A stretch of 38,215 nt of DNA from Oscillospiraceae bacterium (GCA_031271525.1 JAISVO010000037.1:1-38215); one strand, 5' to 3'; positions 23,505 to 31,957 are shown, numbered from the stretch's first letter. Notes: a model not told the origin generated them from the sequence alone. Translations and numbers: made by a program.

Positions 23505-24458
23505 ATGCCCATCGCACACGCGGAGCAAGTCATTGTTGAAGGGTTTACGTTTATCCGGCTCTACTGCGCGGACGGCGAAGGCGAGACCGAGGCGTTGATC
23601 TCGCCGGCAATCGGCGCGAACCTCTGCCGGGTGACCCATAACGGACTGAAGGTGATCGACTTCGACCCGGGTCGGCTTTCGCAGCGGGATCACACCGGGT
23701 GTTTCCTGATGTACCCCTTCCCCGGGCGAATGAAGGATAACCGCTACACAGTCAACGGCCAGACCTACAGCCACCCGTACAACATCTCGCCCAAAGCATA
23801 TATGCATGGGGTAGTACGGGATGCGGTGTTCCGCGTCTCGCTGCTGGAAAGCGGGCGAGGGCAGGCGGTTCTAACGTGTTTCGCTGACTTCGCGCATGGC
23901 TCGCGGTTATATGAGCTATTCCCGTTTGAAAACCGCTTTTCAGTCACCTATACCCTGTCGCCGGGACGAATCCGCCTGACCTTCACGGTTGAAGCCAAGG
24001 AACCGACCCCCTTCGGGCTGGCGGCGCACCCGTACTTCACACGGCTGGGCGGCGACGGGGGCGTCTCCGTCCAAGTTCCGGCGGCTACCCGGGTGTTGCT
24101 CGGCCCCGATAAGCTGGCGACCGGCGAGACGGTGCCGGCGGAGGGACCGTACGACCTGCGGCAGGGACGGACCCTTTCGGGACCGCCGTTGGACGAGGTC
24201 TATACGGGGCGCGAACCCGGGAAAAAAGCGGTCCTCCGCTACGCCGGCATCCCGTTCCGCACGGAACTGGACGCCGGACCGTCGTTTAGCCATTTCGTCG
24301 TATTCACGCCGCCGGGAGAAAGCTATTTCTGCGTCGAGAACCAAACCTGCCCTCCCGACGCCTTCAACCTCCACGCGAGGGGACTCCGTGCCCATCTGCT
24401 TGTCGCGGACGGAGTCTTTACCGATTGGATTGAGTACGCGTTTGTCCCCGAAGGGTAA
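23505..24458 (+). CDS. aldose 1-epimerase family protein
   Basis: A 317-residue cytoplasmic protein of the galactose-mutarotase fold. Visible landmarks are SPAIGANLCRVTHNGLKVI, LMYPFPGRMKDNRYTVNGQTY, MHGVVRDAVF (first conserved His), FGLAAHPYFTRL (second His on the AHPYF motif), PLDEVYTG (Asp) and a late FCVENQTCPPDAFN with the conserved Glu. Enzymes of this group interconvert alpha and beta anomers of hexoses; some act on sugar phosphates or other substrates. ATG 23505 is chosen because GGAGG lies 6 bases upstream and because the promoter at 23388-23416 excludes the longer frame. It is divergent from the GH67 gene and convergent with the redox operon, so it is transcribed alone. Confidence 0.87.
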   Translation: MPIAHAEQVIVEGFTFIRLYCADGEGETEALISPAIGANLCRVTHNGLKVIDFDPGRLSQRDHTGCFLMYPFPGRMKDNRYTVNGQTYSHPYNISPKAYMHGVVRDAVFRVSLLESGRGQAVLTCFADFAHGSRLYELFPFENRFSVTYTLSPGRIRLTFTVEAKEPTPFGLAAHPYFTRLGGDGGVSVQVPAATRVLLGPDKLATGETVPAEGPYDLRQGRTLSGPPLDEVYTGREPGKKAVLRYAGIPFRTELDAGPSFSHFVVFTPPGESYFCVENQTCPPDAFNLHARGLRAHLLVADGVFTDWIEYAFVPEG

Positions 24459-24465
24459 ACCGCTC

Positions 24466-26190
24466 TTAAGGGAATCTCTTCTCCTCCTCGTTTAGGTCGA
24501 ACCCCAGCGTGCCGCCGGGGTTCATGATGTTGTCCGGGTCGAAGTGGCTTTTTAACGAGCGCAAAAGGCTATATTCATTTCGCCCTATGCTCCCCTCCAG
24601 CCACGGGCCGAACGATTTGCCGATGCCGTGGTGGTGGCTCATCGAAGCGCCGCTCTTTTGGATCGCGTCGAGGATACCCGCGTGGAACGCCTTGAACGCC
24701 TCCGGGTCGCTCTCCATTGTGATGAAAATCCAGTACAGGTTCGCGCCCTGCGGGTAGACATGGCTCATATGGGTCATACAGATGGTGTTTTCGCGGCTTT
24801 TTACATAAGCCCGCACCTCTCTGTGCACCTTGCTCATATTGCTCCAGTTTACGCTGCATTCCATCGTGTCCATAACGATGCCGAAATCCTGCATCGTGTC
24901 CCGCAGGTAAGGGTCGGAGAACCGCCCCTTCTCCCACGCCTTGGTGACAATTCCCGTCAGCCCGAACCCTCCGTATTTCTTGGCGACCTGTCGGACATTT
25001 TTGGCGCAGTTTTTGGAAAAGCCCCGTTCGCCGTTTGTAAATCCTAAAAACAGGCACATCTCGTTCTGACGAAAACCCTTTAGGGTAAACAGGCGCCGTA
25101 GCGGGGAATCAATTACGCCGTACATATGCAGCATAATATCGGTTTCCTCTGGGTCGGACAGGCGGAATACCGACGGGTAACCCGCTTCGCTCTGCATGAT
25201 GTCCCGCGCCGCGGCTTGCGCCGTCTCCCAGTCCCGGAACATGAAGGAAAACCGTTTCACCGTCTCCGGCATATGGCGGAAAACCTTCAGGGTGACGTGA
25301 GTGAGGACCCCGAACGCGCCTTCCGACCCCATCATGATCCAGCCGATGTCGGGACCCGTCGCCTTGCGGGGATAACAATCTGTCTTGATAGGCCCTTTGG
25401 GAGTCGCGTATTCTTGCCCTAAAACGATGTCTTGGATACAGCCGTAATAGGTGGAGTTCTGCCCCGCCCCTCGGGTGACGACCCAACCGCCCACCGACGA
25501 ATGCTCAAAGCTCTGGGGGAAGTGCCCGCAGGTATACGCCCGCTTGGCCCTCAATTCCGTCTTGGCGTTGTTCAGGACTTCCTCCAAACGCGGACCGCTC
25601 ATCCCGGCCTGCACTGTGATTGTCTGGTCAGTCTCGTTGAAGGCGATCACTTTATTGAAGCGGAGCCGCATATCCAGCGACACGCCGCCCTTCACGCACT
25701 CCACCCCCCGAGTTACGGATGACCCGCCCCCATAGACATAGACAGGGATTTTTTCCTTGGTACAATATTCCACAATCTGCTCAATCTGTTCCTTGGTGTC
25801 GGGGTAGAGGACAATATCGGGGACATTCTCTACGATCTTGCCCCGGGACCGCAGGAGGTCATACATCGTCTTGCCGTACGCCACGCTAAACCGGGCGTAG
25901 TCGTCGGTACGGGCAAACCCGTCCCCGACGATCCCGCGTAGCGTTCCCATCTGCGTCTTTGTTAGGGAGACGGGGATGTTGAAGCGAACCTCGCCCAGCC
26001 CCAGATCCTCCCGGTAGTCCCGGAAATCGTCGTCGGTCAAGCCGAACCGCTCCTTCATCAGCGTGTACAACGACTCCCTCGGAGCCTTGATCGTGAGGGG
26101 ATCGCCCCACTTGAAGACCGAACGGTAGGAATTTTGAGGGAACTCCCCGGTAAACCATTTCGGTTCGAACCCTTTATACGGATGCGCCAT
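24466..26190 (-). CDS. FAD-binding oxidase, alkylglycerone-phosphate-synthase-like
   Basis: A 574-residue flavoprotein of the VAO/FAD-binding type 4 family. The FAD domain shows YGGGSSVTRGVE (about residue 154), EHSSVGGWVVTRGAGQNSTYYG and GPDIGWIMMGSEGAFGVLTHV. The C-terminal cap carries SHHHGIGKSFGPWL with His519-521 and DPDNIMNPGG. The FAD loop, the triple-His motif and overall order match eukaryotic alkyl-DHAP synthase, which swaps an acyl for an alkyl chain; bacterial relatives include 2-hydroxyacid oxidases. ATG 26190 starts MAHPYKGFEPKWF and overlaps the kinase gene by 17 bases; the open frame further upstream is only a shadow of that gene. It is last in a five-gene operon with GlpA-like proteins, so a glycerol-phosphate-like or polyol-derived substrate is likely. 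Confidence 0.83.
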   Translation of the reverse strand: MAHPYKGFEPKWFTGEFPQNSYRSVFKWGDPLTIKAPRESLYTLMKERFGLTDDDFRDYREDLGLGEVRFNIPVSLTKTQMGTLRGIVGDGFARTDDYARFSVAYGKTMYDLLRSRGKIVENVPDIVLYPDTKEQIEQIVEYCTKEKIPVYVYGGGSSVTRGVECVKGGVSLDMRLRFNKVIAFNETDQTITVQAGMSGPRLEEVLNNAKTELRAKRAYTCGHFPQSFEHSSVGGWVVTRGAGQNSTYYGCIQDIVLGQEYATPKGPIKTDCYPRKATGPDIGWIMMGSEGAFGVLTHVTLKVFRHMPETVKRFSFMFRDWETAQAAARDIMQSEAGYPSVFRLSDPEETDIMLHMYGVIDSPLRRLFTLKGFRQNEMCLFLGFTNGERGFSKNCAKNVRQVAKKYGGFGLTGIVTKAWEKGRFSDPYLRDTMQDFGIVMDTMECSVNWSNMSKVHREVRAYVKSRENTICMTHMSHVYPQGANLYWIFITMESDPEAFKAFHAGILDAIQKSGASMSHHHGIGKSFGPWLEGSIGRNEYSLLRSLKSHFDPDNIMNPGGTLGFDLNEEEKRFP

Positions 26191-27745
26191 GACGGGATTC
26201 CTCCGTTCGGTCGGTAATCTCACTGATCTGCCGGTACAGCGGCGACAGCCTGCCGAAGATCTTGGTGAACACTTCGTCGTAGAGACGCCGATATACTTCG
26301 CGCTCGGCTTCCTTGGGGGTAAAGGTGTCCTTGATATGCACCATCCTCGCGACGGCTTCTTCATAGGAGCCGAATACGCCCTTCGCGATAAAGGCGACCA
26401 TCGAGGAGCCGATTCCGCTGACCTCGTGGGTCTGGATACGGTGCACCGGCAGACCGAACATGTTGGCGGTGATCTGGCAGATTTCGTCGCTCTGGCTGCC
26501 GCCCCCCGCGACAAACAGCTTTCGTATATCCATTTTTGCGCGCTTTTCGATTGTCTGCAGCCCGTCCATCAGCCCGAAGTTGATCCCCTCCACAATCGCT
26601 CGGTAGATGTGGATCCGGGTATGTACGTCGGAGAAACCGATGATCGAGCCTCTCGCGTGGGGCATCACCAAGCCCGGGGTGAAGTAGGGTTGGAAGATCA
26701 GCCCGTCACAGCCGGGGGGCACTTCGGCCAGCCGCTCGTTCAAGAGCTTCTCGGGGGGGATGCCGAGAACTGCGGCCTCCCGCACCTCTTTTTCGGCGAA
26801 CTCCCGCTTAAACCACGAGATCAGCCAATACCCCCGATAGATCTCCATCTCGGGGTTGTACCAGCCCGGCACCACGGCGGGAAAGGGCGGGATGAACAGC
26901 ATCGGCTCGACATAGTCCTTTGTTGTTACCTGAACGGTGGCGACCGTACCGAAACTGAGCGCCGCGCTGTCCGGCCCCAAGCACGAAAGCCCCAGCGTCT
27001 CGCAACCCTTGTCGCTCCCGGTCGCGATCAGCGGAAGCCCCTCCGGCACGCCGGTTTGGGAAGCCGCCGCGGCTGTGATTTTCCCCAGAGTCTCCCCCGG
27101 TTCCACAAGCGGATACTGCATCCCCTCGTCGATTTCAAAGACACCCCGGCGGCGGTCGGTTTTTTTCATCCAGTTCCGGATCTTCGAGTCGAACGGAACA
27201 TGCCCGATGGTGCTCGCCGTGGAGTCGGTCAGGCTGCCGCACAGTTTAAGCGTCAGCCACGCCGAAATGAGGACGAAGAACCGCGTTTTTGCCCAAACCT
27301 CCGGCTCATTTTTCGCGATCCAGTTGCACGCGCTCACCTTCCGCTGGAGGCGCACCGTATCCCCCACCCGGGCGATCTCGAACATCAGGCTGGAAACCGG
27401 CGGAAGAACCCCTAAGTTCTTCGCCTCCCGTTTATCGAGCCACAGGATGACGTTGCGGAGGGGAGCGCCGTTTTCGTCGAGACAAAGACAGGTGTCCCGG
27501 ATGGTGGTGCAGGTAACCGCGATGATATCCTTCCACAGACCGCCCGCTTTCGCCTTCAGCGCGTTCCCCACCTCGCAGACCGCCCGCCAGTAAAACTCGG
27601 GGTCCTGCTCCGCCCACCCCGGGTTCGGCGAAAGGTAGGGTGTCTCATAGCGCTTCTGCGCGAGGGCTGCGACGTTCCCCTCCGGGTCCACCAACATCGC
27701 CCGCGCGCTTTGGGTCCCCATGTCAAAGGTCAGTACCAACGGCAT
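26174..27745 (-). CDS. FGGY-family carbohydrate kinase
   Basis: A 523-residue sugar/polyol kinase. The N-terminal phosphate-binding loop is FDMGTQSARAMLVD (residues 6-19), closer to xylulokinase-type than to the DQGTTSSR of glycerol kinase. Further marks are NPGWAEQDPEFYW, ILWLDKREA, GLPLIATGSDKGCETLGL (catalytic Asp region) and FVAGGGSQSDEICQITANMFGLPV (ATP site). It would phosphorylate a sugar or polyol with ATP in the cytoplasm. It stands between DUF1667 (3 bases away) and the AGPS-like oxidase, so its product may feed the GlpA-like dehydrogenase. The substrate cannot be read from sequence; glycerol, erythritol and ketoses are all possible. Confidence 0.88.
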   Translation of the reverse strand: MPLVLTFDMGTQSARAMLVDPEGNVAALAQKRYETPYLSPNPGWAEQDPEFYWRAVCEVGNALKAKAGGLWKDIIAVTCTTIRDTCLCLDENGAPLRNVILWLDKREAKNLGVLPPVSSLMFEIARVGDTVRLQRKVSACNWIAKNEPEVWAKTRFFVLISAWLTLKLCGSLTDSTASTIGHVPFDSKIRNWMKKTDRRRGVFEIDEGMQYPLVEPGETLGKITAAAASQTGVPEGLPLIATGSDKGCETLGLSCLGPDSAALSFGTVATVQVTTKDYVEPMLFIPPFPAVVPGWYNPEMEIYRGYWLISWFKREFAEKEVREAAVLGIPPEKLLNERLAEVPPGCDGLIFQPYFTPGLVMPHARGSIIGFSDVHTRIHIYRAIVEGINFGLMDGLQTIEKRAKMDIRKLFVAGGGSQSDEICQITANMFGLPVHRIQTHEVSGIGSSMVAFIAKGVFGSYEEAVARMVHIKDTFTPKEAEREVYRRLYDEVFTKIFGRLSPLYRQISEITDRTEESRHGASV

Positions 27746-27748
27746 GAC

Positions 27749-28111
27749 TTATTCCGCCTCCCTTAAGATGTCACTCGTCGCGATCACGGAAATCCCCGTT
27801 CCGGCGAGGTTGTCAAGGATCACGCCACCGCACCCCGTGCGGGTATCGACCACGATGTCCGCAAGCTCCCGGAGCGCCGCGGGGATCAAACCCTTCGGTA
27901 TCTCCCCCGCGCTCCGCACCGGCAGCGCCGGGGCGTCCGGGAACACCGTCCGGACGGTTGTTTGGAGGGTTCGCATCGGGTTTTGCAGTTCGGCGGCCCC
28001 AAACGCCTCGCCCTTTTGGCAGAGATTTCCTGTCACCGTGACGGCGCCGCCTTCTTGGACCGCCGTGAGACGGCATCCGACGGGGCAGACGATGCAGAGC
28101 ATCTTTGTCAT
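27749..28111 (-). CDS. DUF1667 cysteine-cluster protein
   Basis: A 120-residue protein. The N-terminus has CIVCPVGC (Cys6, Cys9, Cys13) and GNLCQKG near residue 30, a four-cysteine set that suggests an Fe-S cluster or zinc. NPMRTLQTTVRT follows, a hallmark of DUF1667. In many Clostridia and in Thermotoga this family sits next to a GlpA-like dehydrogenase and an NADH-oxidase-like flavoprotein, exactly as here, and is thought to be a small subunit of that complex. ATGA overlaps couple it to the upstream gene. Its own function has not been shown as far as I know. Confidence 0.88.
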   Translation of the reverse strand: MTKMLCIVCPVGCRLTAVQEGGAVTVTGNLCQKGEAFGAAELQNPMRTLQTTVRTVFPDAPALPVRSAGEIPKGLIPAALRELADIVVDTRTGCGGVILDNLAGTGISVIATSDILREAE

Positions 28112-29364
28112 ACGGCATCCTCCATCCGCAAGGTCAATTTGCTTGACGCGGTCAGCGCCAGCTGACCGGCCGGCAGCGAGAAGCGCTCCATTTCGGGCGG
28201 TCGCAGCTGGGAATACCGCTTTTCAAGGATCACTTTGCCGTCCAGCTCCGCCCGAACCGTCGTCCTGCCCTTCTCGGTGGCGCTCCGGAAGAAAAAGACC
28301 GGGTCGTCGGTCAGCCTCGATCCGTCAATCGCTTGCGGCGAGACAATCTGGAAGCGCTCGTCCGGCTGAAGGAATACGAGCGTCCGTTTACCGGGCCGAT
28401 AGGAAGCCGCCCGCGCTCCCGCAAGCGCCGCGCTTTCGGAGACATAGTCCGCCAAATCGCTCACATGGAGCGCGTTGCCGCAGCTGAACACACCGTCCGC
28501 AAGGGTCATGCAGTTGTGGTCGCTCACCGGGCCGCCGCCCGCGCCGAGGGGAACCCCCAGCTTTTCAGCAAGCTCATTCTCCGGGATCAGGCCCACCGAG
28601 AGGAGGAGGCAATCGCACTCAACCACCGTTTCGGTCCCCGGAACCGGGCGCATCGCGGCATCGACCGCGCTGACCTCAACTGCTTCCAGCCGGTTTCGCC
28701 CGAACACCCGAGTGACCGTACTGCTGGTATACAAAGGGATATCGTAGTCGTCGAGGCATTGGGCGACGTTCCGGGTCAGACCGCCGGGCGTGGGCTTCGC
28801 CTCATAGACGCCCAGCACGGAAGCGCCTTCCAGCGTGAGCCGGCGCGCCATGATCAAGCCGATGTCGCCGCTGCCCAGCACCAAGCAACGCTTACCCGGA
28901 AGCTTCCCCAAAATGTTCACATAGTACTGCGCGGTCCCCGCCGTAAGGATGCCCGCCGGGCGGGTGCCGTGGATACCGATTTGCTTCGCCGTGCGTTCCC
29001 GGCATCCCGTCGCGAGCACCACGCTTTTTGCGGTCACCGCGCGAAGCCCGTCCCGGCTCACCAAGGCGGCGGTAAACGCGCCGCCGTCTTGGCCGATACG
29101 GGTGACAAAGCTGCCCGTTGCGACAGTGATGTCGGTGTTCCGCACTAGTGTTTCGTAGCGATAAGCGTATTCGGGGCCGGTGAGGCGTTCCCCGAAGCGG
29201 AGCAAACCGAAGCCGTCGTGGACGCACTGCTTGAGCACCCCGCCGAGCCTCGCCTCCCGCTCGATAAGGATTACCTTGCTCCCGGCTTCGCGGGCGGCCA
29301 GCGCGGCGGCCATCCCCGCCGGTCCCCCCCCGATGACCGCGACGTCATAATGGGACGAAATCAC
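28108..29364 (-). CDS. FAD/NAD-dependent oxidoreductase, partner of the GlpA-like dehydrogenase
   Basis: A 418-residue flavoprotein starting at GTG 29364 (GTGA overlap with the upstream stop, AGGAGGTG nearby). It has an FAD-binding GGGPAGMAAALAAREAG at about residue 11, then GCRERTAKQIGIHGTRPAG, and a second dinucleotide fold LVLGSGDIGLIMARRL for NAD(P)H. GVFSCGNALHVSDLADYVS near residue 300 closes the FAD site. This is the subfamily found beside GlpA-like and DUF1667 genes; it probably passes electrons between the dehydrogenase and NAD or another carrier. The open frame extending upstream to 29601 overlaps the preceding gene and lacks homology. Confidence 0.87.
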   Translation of the reverse strand: MISSHYDVAVIGGGPAGMAAALAAREAGSKVILIEREARLGGVLKQCVHDGFGLLRFGERLTGPEYAYRYETLVRNTDITVATGSFVTRIGQDGGAFTAALVSRDGLRAVTAKSVVLATGCRERTAKQIGIHGTRPAGILTAGTAQYYVNILGKLPGKRCLVLGSGDIGLIMARRLTLEGASVLGVYEAKPTPGGLTRNVAQCLDDYDIPLYTSSTVTRVFGRNRLEAVEVSAVDAAMRPVPGTETVVECDCLLLSVGLIPENELAEKLGVPLGAGGGPVSDHNCMTLADGVFSCGNALHVSDLADYVSESAALAGARAASYRPGKRTLVFLQPDERFQIVSPQAIDGSRLTDDPVFFFRSATEKGRTTVRAELDGKVILEKRYSQLRPPEMERFSLPAGQLALTASSKLTLRMEDAV

Positions 29365-31091
29365 GGCAGCACCTCCTTCACCCCGCCGACGACGACAGCG
29401 CTCCCTTCGGCGCTCTTCATCACACTCTCCAGCGGAAGACCCGTTTCGGACGCGATGATCCGCGCCACCAGCGGGGAGCAGAACCCTCCCTGACACCGCC
29501 CCATCCCGGGGCGGACCCGGCGTTTTACGCCGTCTGCCGTGGCGCAGGGCACCGGGCGGCGGAGCGCGTCCCTGACCTCTCCGGCGCTCACCTCTTCGCA
29601 CCGGCAGACGATCACGCCGTAGTCCGGGTTCTTCTGAATCAGCCCCTCCCGCTCATGGTCGGGGAGGTGTGCCGTCTTGACGATGGGCTTACGGACCGGG
29701 TTGAACGACTCGTTTGCCGGAACAGCCGCCCCAGATTGTTCGCGGAGGTACGAAGTGACAAGACGTGCGATCTCCTTCGCAATGGCGGGGGCTGCCGTTA
29801 GCCCGGGGGATTGGATCCCCGCCGCGTGGACGATGTTCCGTGTGGAAATCCCTGTCTGTATAATGAAGTCCTCTTCATAAGTGGGAGCGCGCACGCCGGT
29901 GAAATAGGTAATGACCGCCCTCTCGGAGAGAGCCGGTACGGTGCGGCGGTGTTTTGCGAAGACATTCTCGATACTGATCCGGGTTGTTGAAAAATCTTCT
30001 TTTTCGGGTGTCTCCACGGCGTCCGGCCCCACAAGGATATTCCCCTCGGCGGTGCGTACGATGCCCCCGCCTTTTGAGTGGGTCGTCTTGGTCTCGCTCA
30101 TCCCGTAAGAGGCGACGATGGAGTTTGTCAGGCTGTCGCTTACCTTGCTGTCCAGAAGAGCGTTGGTGCCCCTTCGCGGATGGATCGAGAAGAATTGGTC
30201 ATTCGCGTAAGCCGCGACCTCGTCGCTGTACACTCCCGCCGCGTTGACGACAACCTTGGGACGGAGCGTGCCCCGGTTGGTGGCGACACTTTGAATAACG
30301 CCGCCTGAAACCTCCATCCCCTCGACAACCGTGTTCAGGGAAATCTTCGCGCCGTTTTCCGCGGCGTTCTCGGCAAGGGCGATCGTCATGCCGTAGGGGC
30401 AGACGCTCCCGGCGCTGGGGAAGAAGAGCGCCGACGTGAGTTTTGGGTCCAAAGCCGGTTCCGCTTGCCTGAGCGCCTTTTTCCGGAGGACTTTTACGCC
30501 GCGTAGTCCCTGCCAAGCCCAATAGACAAGCGAGCCGTACAGCGCCGGCAGCCACCGCCGGCCCGGAAAGCACAGGTACTGTCCGCAGCGGTTGAATGGA
30601 ACGCCCAGCTCCCGGCATAGATCGTCATACATCCGGTTTCCCAGATGATTGTAGGTATGCTTCAGGCTTCCCCGCCGCAGGTCAATCCCGGGGTGGACCA
30701 TACCGTCGTTGCGCGAGGACGCGTGGAGCGCGACGTCATACTCCTTCTCCGCCAGCAGAATGTCCAGCTTATAGCGGCTCAGCTCCCGCGCGATGGCGCA
30801 ACCGACGACCCCGCCGCCGATGATCAGCACGTCGGGGCGGGTGTTGTCCAGCACGAGATCCCGTACGGCTGGCTCTTGCGGTTTGGGCGCCGGAAGCTCC
30901 TCACACACGATGGCGTTGACCACCGACTTGCGCTTCTTCAAGGCTTTCGCGGCGATCGACCCCGCGCGGACGACGTCCTCCCATACGCGAAGGGATCCCT
31001 CAAGGCGCACATAGTGCCCGTGGTCCCGGAGGGCCACCCGGTCGCCGAACGCGGCTTTGAGCCGCTTTACGCTCTCTTTCACACGGTCCAC
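29361..31091 (-). CDS. GlpA-like FAD-dependent dehydrogenase with C-terminal BFD [2Fe-2S] domain
   Basis: A 576-residue enzyme, first in the operon. Residues 1-75 form an extra N-terminal domain (GHYVRLEGSLRVWEDVVRAG). A DAO-type flavoprotein domain starts with DVLIIGGGVVGCAIARELS (glycines 92-97) and includes ASSRNDGMVHPG and NAAGVYSDEVAAYA, as in anaerobic glycerol-3-phosphate dehydrogenase. The C-terminal BFD-like domain has Cys496, Cys498, Cys533 and Cys538 (CxC then Cx4C) for a [2Fe-2S] cluster. It would oxidise glycerol-3-phosphate or a similar polyol phosphate and hand electrons to the next flavoprotein. GTG 31091 has GGGGAGG 7 bases upstream. A good promoter lies at 31124-31152. Confidence 0.88.
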   Translation of the reverse strand: MDRVKESVKRLKAAFGDRVALRDHGHYVRLEGSLRVWEDVVRAGSIAAKALKKRKSVVNAIVCEELPAPKPQEPAVRDLVLDNTRPDVLIIGGGVVGCAIARELSRYKLDILLAEKEYDVALHASSRNDGMVHPGIDLRRGSLKHTYNHLGNRMYDDLCRELGVPFNRCGQYLCFPGRRWLPALYGSLVYWAWQGLRGVKVLRKKALRQAEPALDPKLTSALFFPSAGSVCPYGMTIALAENAAENGAKISLNTVVEGMEVSGGVIQSVATNRGTLRPKVVVNAAGVYSDEVAAYANDQFFSIHPRRGTNALLDSKVSDSLTNSIVASYGMSETKTTHSKGGGIVRTAEGNILVGPDAVETPEKEDFSTTRISIENVFAKHRRTVPALSERAVITYFTGVRAPTYEEDFIIQTGISTRNIVHAAGIQSPGLTAAPAIAKEIARLVTSYLREQSGAAVPANESFNPVRKPIVKTAHLPDHEREGLIQKNPDYGVIVCRCEEVSAGEVRDALRRPVPCATADGVKRRVRPGMGRCQGGFCSPLVARIIASETGLPLESVMKSAEGSAVVVGGVKEVLP

Positions 31092-31123
31092 GGCGAATCC
31101 TCCCCGACAGACTCCTTACCAAG

Positions 31124-31152
31124 AGTATACCATAGTCTTTCGGGGGTTTCAA
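31124..31152 (-). promoter_or_regulatory. sigma-A promoter of the five-gene redox/kinase operon
   Basis: Minus strand TTGAAA (31152-31147), 17 bases, TATACT (31129-31124). The leader to GTG 31091 would be about 25 bases. No other strong promoter was noticed inside the operon, whose genes overlap or are at most 3 bases apart. Confidence 0.7.
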
Positions 31153-31176
31153 CCTATTCGAGCGTTTAAGCGCGCG

Positions 31177-31222
31177 GCGGAAATGAACGATATACATTTT
31201 GTATTGTACGGCTCATTTCCGC
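31177..31222. repeat. 10-base inverted repeat between divergent promoters
   Basis: GCGGAAATGA (31177-31186) and TCATTTCCGC (31213-31222) are perfect reverse complements around a 26-base AT-rich centre that itself holds a smaller ATAC/GTAT repeat. The right arm ends 2 bases before the -35 box of the promoter at 31225. It could be an operator for one or both divergent units, or a structured remnant. It has no T-run, so it is not a standard terminator. Confidence 0.6.
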
Positions 31223-31224
31223 TC

Positions 31225-31253
31225 TTGCAAAAATAACGAGCATACTATATACT
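31225..31253 (+). promoter_or_regulatory. sigma-A promoter for the metallo-beta-lactamase-like gene
   Basis: TTGCAA (31225-31230), 17 bases, TATACT (31248-31253). Start site near 31260, about 38 bases before ATG 31298. Confidence 0.7.
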
Positions 31254-31297
31254 GGAAGTCATGGTTTTGATCACCGATTGAAGGAGGGGGAGACTGT

Positions 31298-31852
31298 ATG
31301 CGGATTCAATTTTTAGGAACGGTGCCCGGCGCGGCGCGGGAGCGGCACGACGTCCGCGCCCTGCAGATCGACACAAGCCTTCTCGTCGGTCTGTCTGAGG
31401 CACCTGTTGCCGCCGGGCCGGAGTTCACCGTTTTGAATACCCTCGGCCTGCGTCCCTTCCAAACGAACGCCGTAAGCGGCTATACCATAACCCCGCTGCC
31501 GGCCCGAAACAGCGCCGGCGGATTGATCTATGTCATTGAGCGGGAAGGAAAGACCTTTTTGTGCGGAAACAACTCGGGGTACTTCCCCGAGGAGACGTGG
31601 GACGCCCTTGCCGGACGGGTAATCCACGCGGTCAGTTTGGACTGCGTGACGGTGAATATTACCCCGAACCACCAAACTGAGGAGGATATACTCACAACTC
31701 GCCGCAGGCTCTACCAGCTGGGCTGCGTGAAACAGGCAGTCTGGTTCTACGTGGTGAGCGCCGACGGCGGAACGGAACGGAGCGAGCTGATTGAGCGGAT
31801 GCATACGCGCGGCGTTTCCGTCGTCTACGAGGGCATGACGGCGGAAGTGTAG
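31298..31852 (+). CDS. metallo-beta-lactamase-fold relative lacking its metal site
   Basis: A 184-residue protein with a strong AGGAGGGGGAG site. The start MRIQFLGT and the segments YTITPLPARNSAGG, LIYVIEREGKTFLC, GYFPEETWDAL and VSVVYEGMTAEV fit a PhnP-like metallo-hydrolase family of about 260 residues. The part that should hold the HxHxDH metal motif is absent, apparently removed in frame after residue 30 or so. Later ligand positions also look replaced: Asn/Ser where a His is expected after TPL, NNSG in place of DTG, and VVSADGG in place of a His-bearing strand. It cannot be a normal metal hydrolase. It may be a decaying gene or a pseudoenzyme; the intact promoter and frame leave the second option open. 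Confidence 0.62.
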   Translation: MRIQFLGTVPGAARERHDVRALQIDTSLLVGLSEAPVAAGPEFTVLNTLGLRPFQTNAVSGYTITPLPARNSAGGLIYVIEREGKTFLCGNNSGYFPEETWDALAGRVIHAVSLDCVTVNITPNHQTEEDILTTRRRLYQLGCVKQAVWFYVVSADGGTERSELIERMHTRGVSVVYEGMTAEV

Positions 31853-31893
31853 AGGCGGATCCTGTTCGCCTGCCGCGCGGGGCCGCCCCCATC

Positions 31894-31957
31894 TTGACAT
31901 ATTATGATATAATGTTCATACATTCTTAAAATCTGTTTTGGACAAGCATGGTATAAT
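31894..31957 (+). promoter_or_regulatory. promoter region of the Gld-type ABC operon
   Basis: The best element is an extended -10, TGG followed by TATAAT (31952-31957), without a good -35 at 16-18 bases. Upstream, TTGACA (31894-31899) and another TATAAT (31908-31913) are only 8 bases apart, so they do not form one promoter. The transcript would start near 31964, before ATG 31993. Confidence 0.5.

Noticed and set aside
26191..26514. Upstream extension of the AGPS-like oxidase by 108 codons
   Set aside because: The stretch is a shadow frame inside the kinase gene, rich in Arg, Ser and Pro, without homology. MAHPYKGFEPKWF at 26190 is the sensible start.
31853..31890. GC-rich stem AGGCG/CGCCT and GGGG/CCCC after the metallo-beta-lactamase-like gene
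   Set aside because: No T-run follows and the stems are short; a terminator cannot be supported.
31894..31913. TTGACA followed closely by TATAAT
   Set aside because: The spacing of 8 bases cannot be one sigma-A promoter; at most the parts belong to separate weak promoters.
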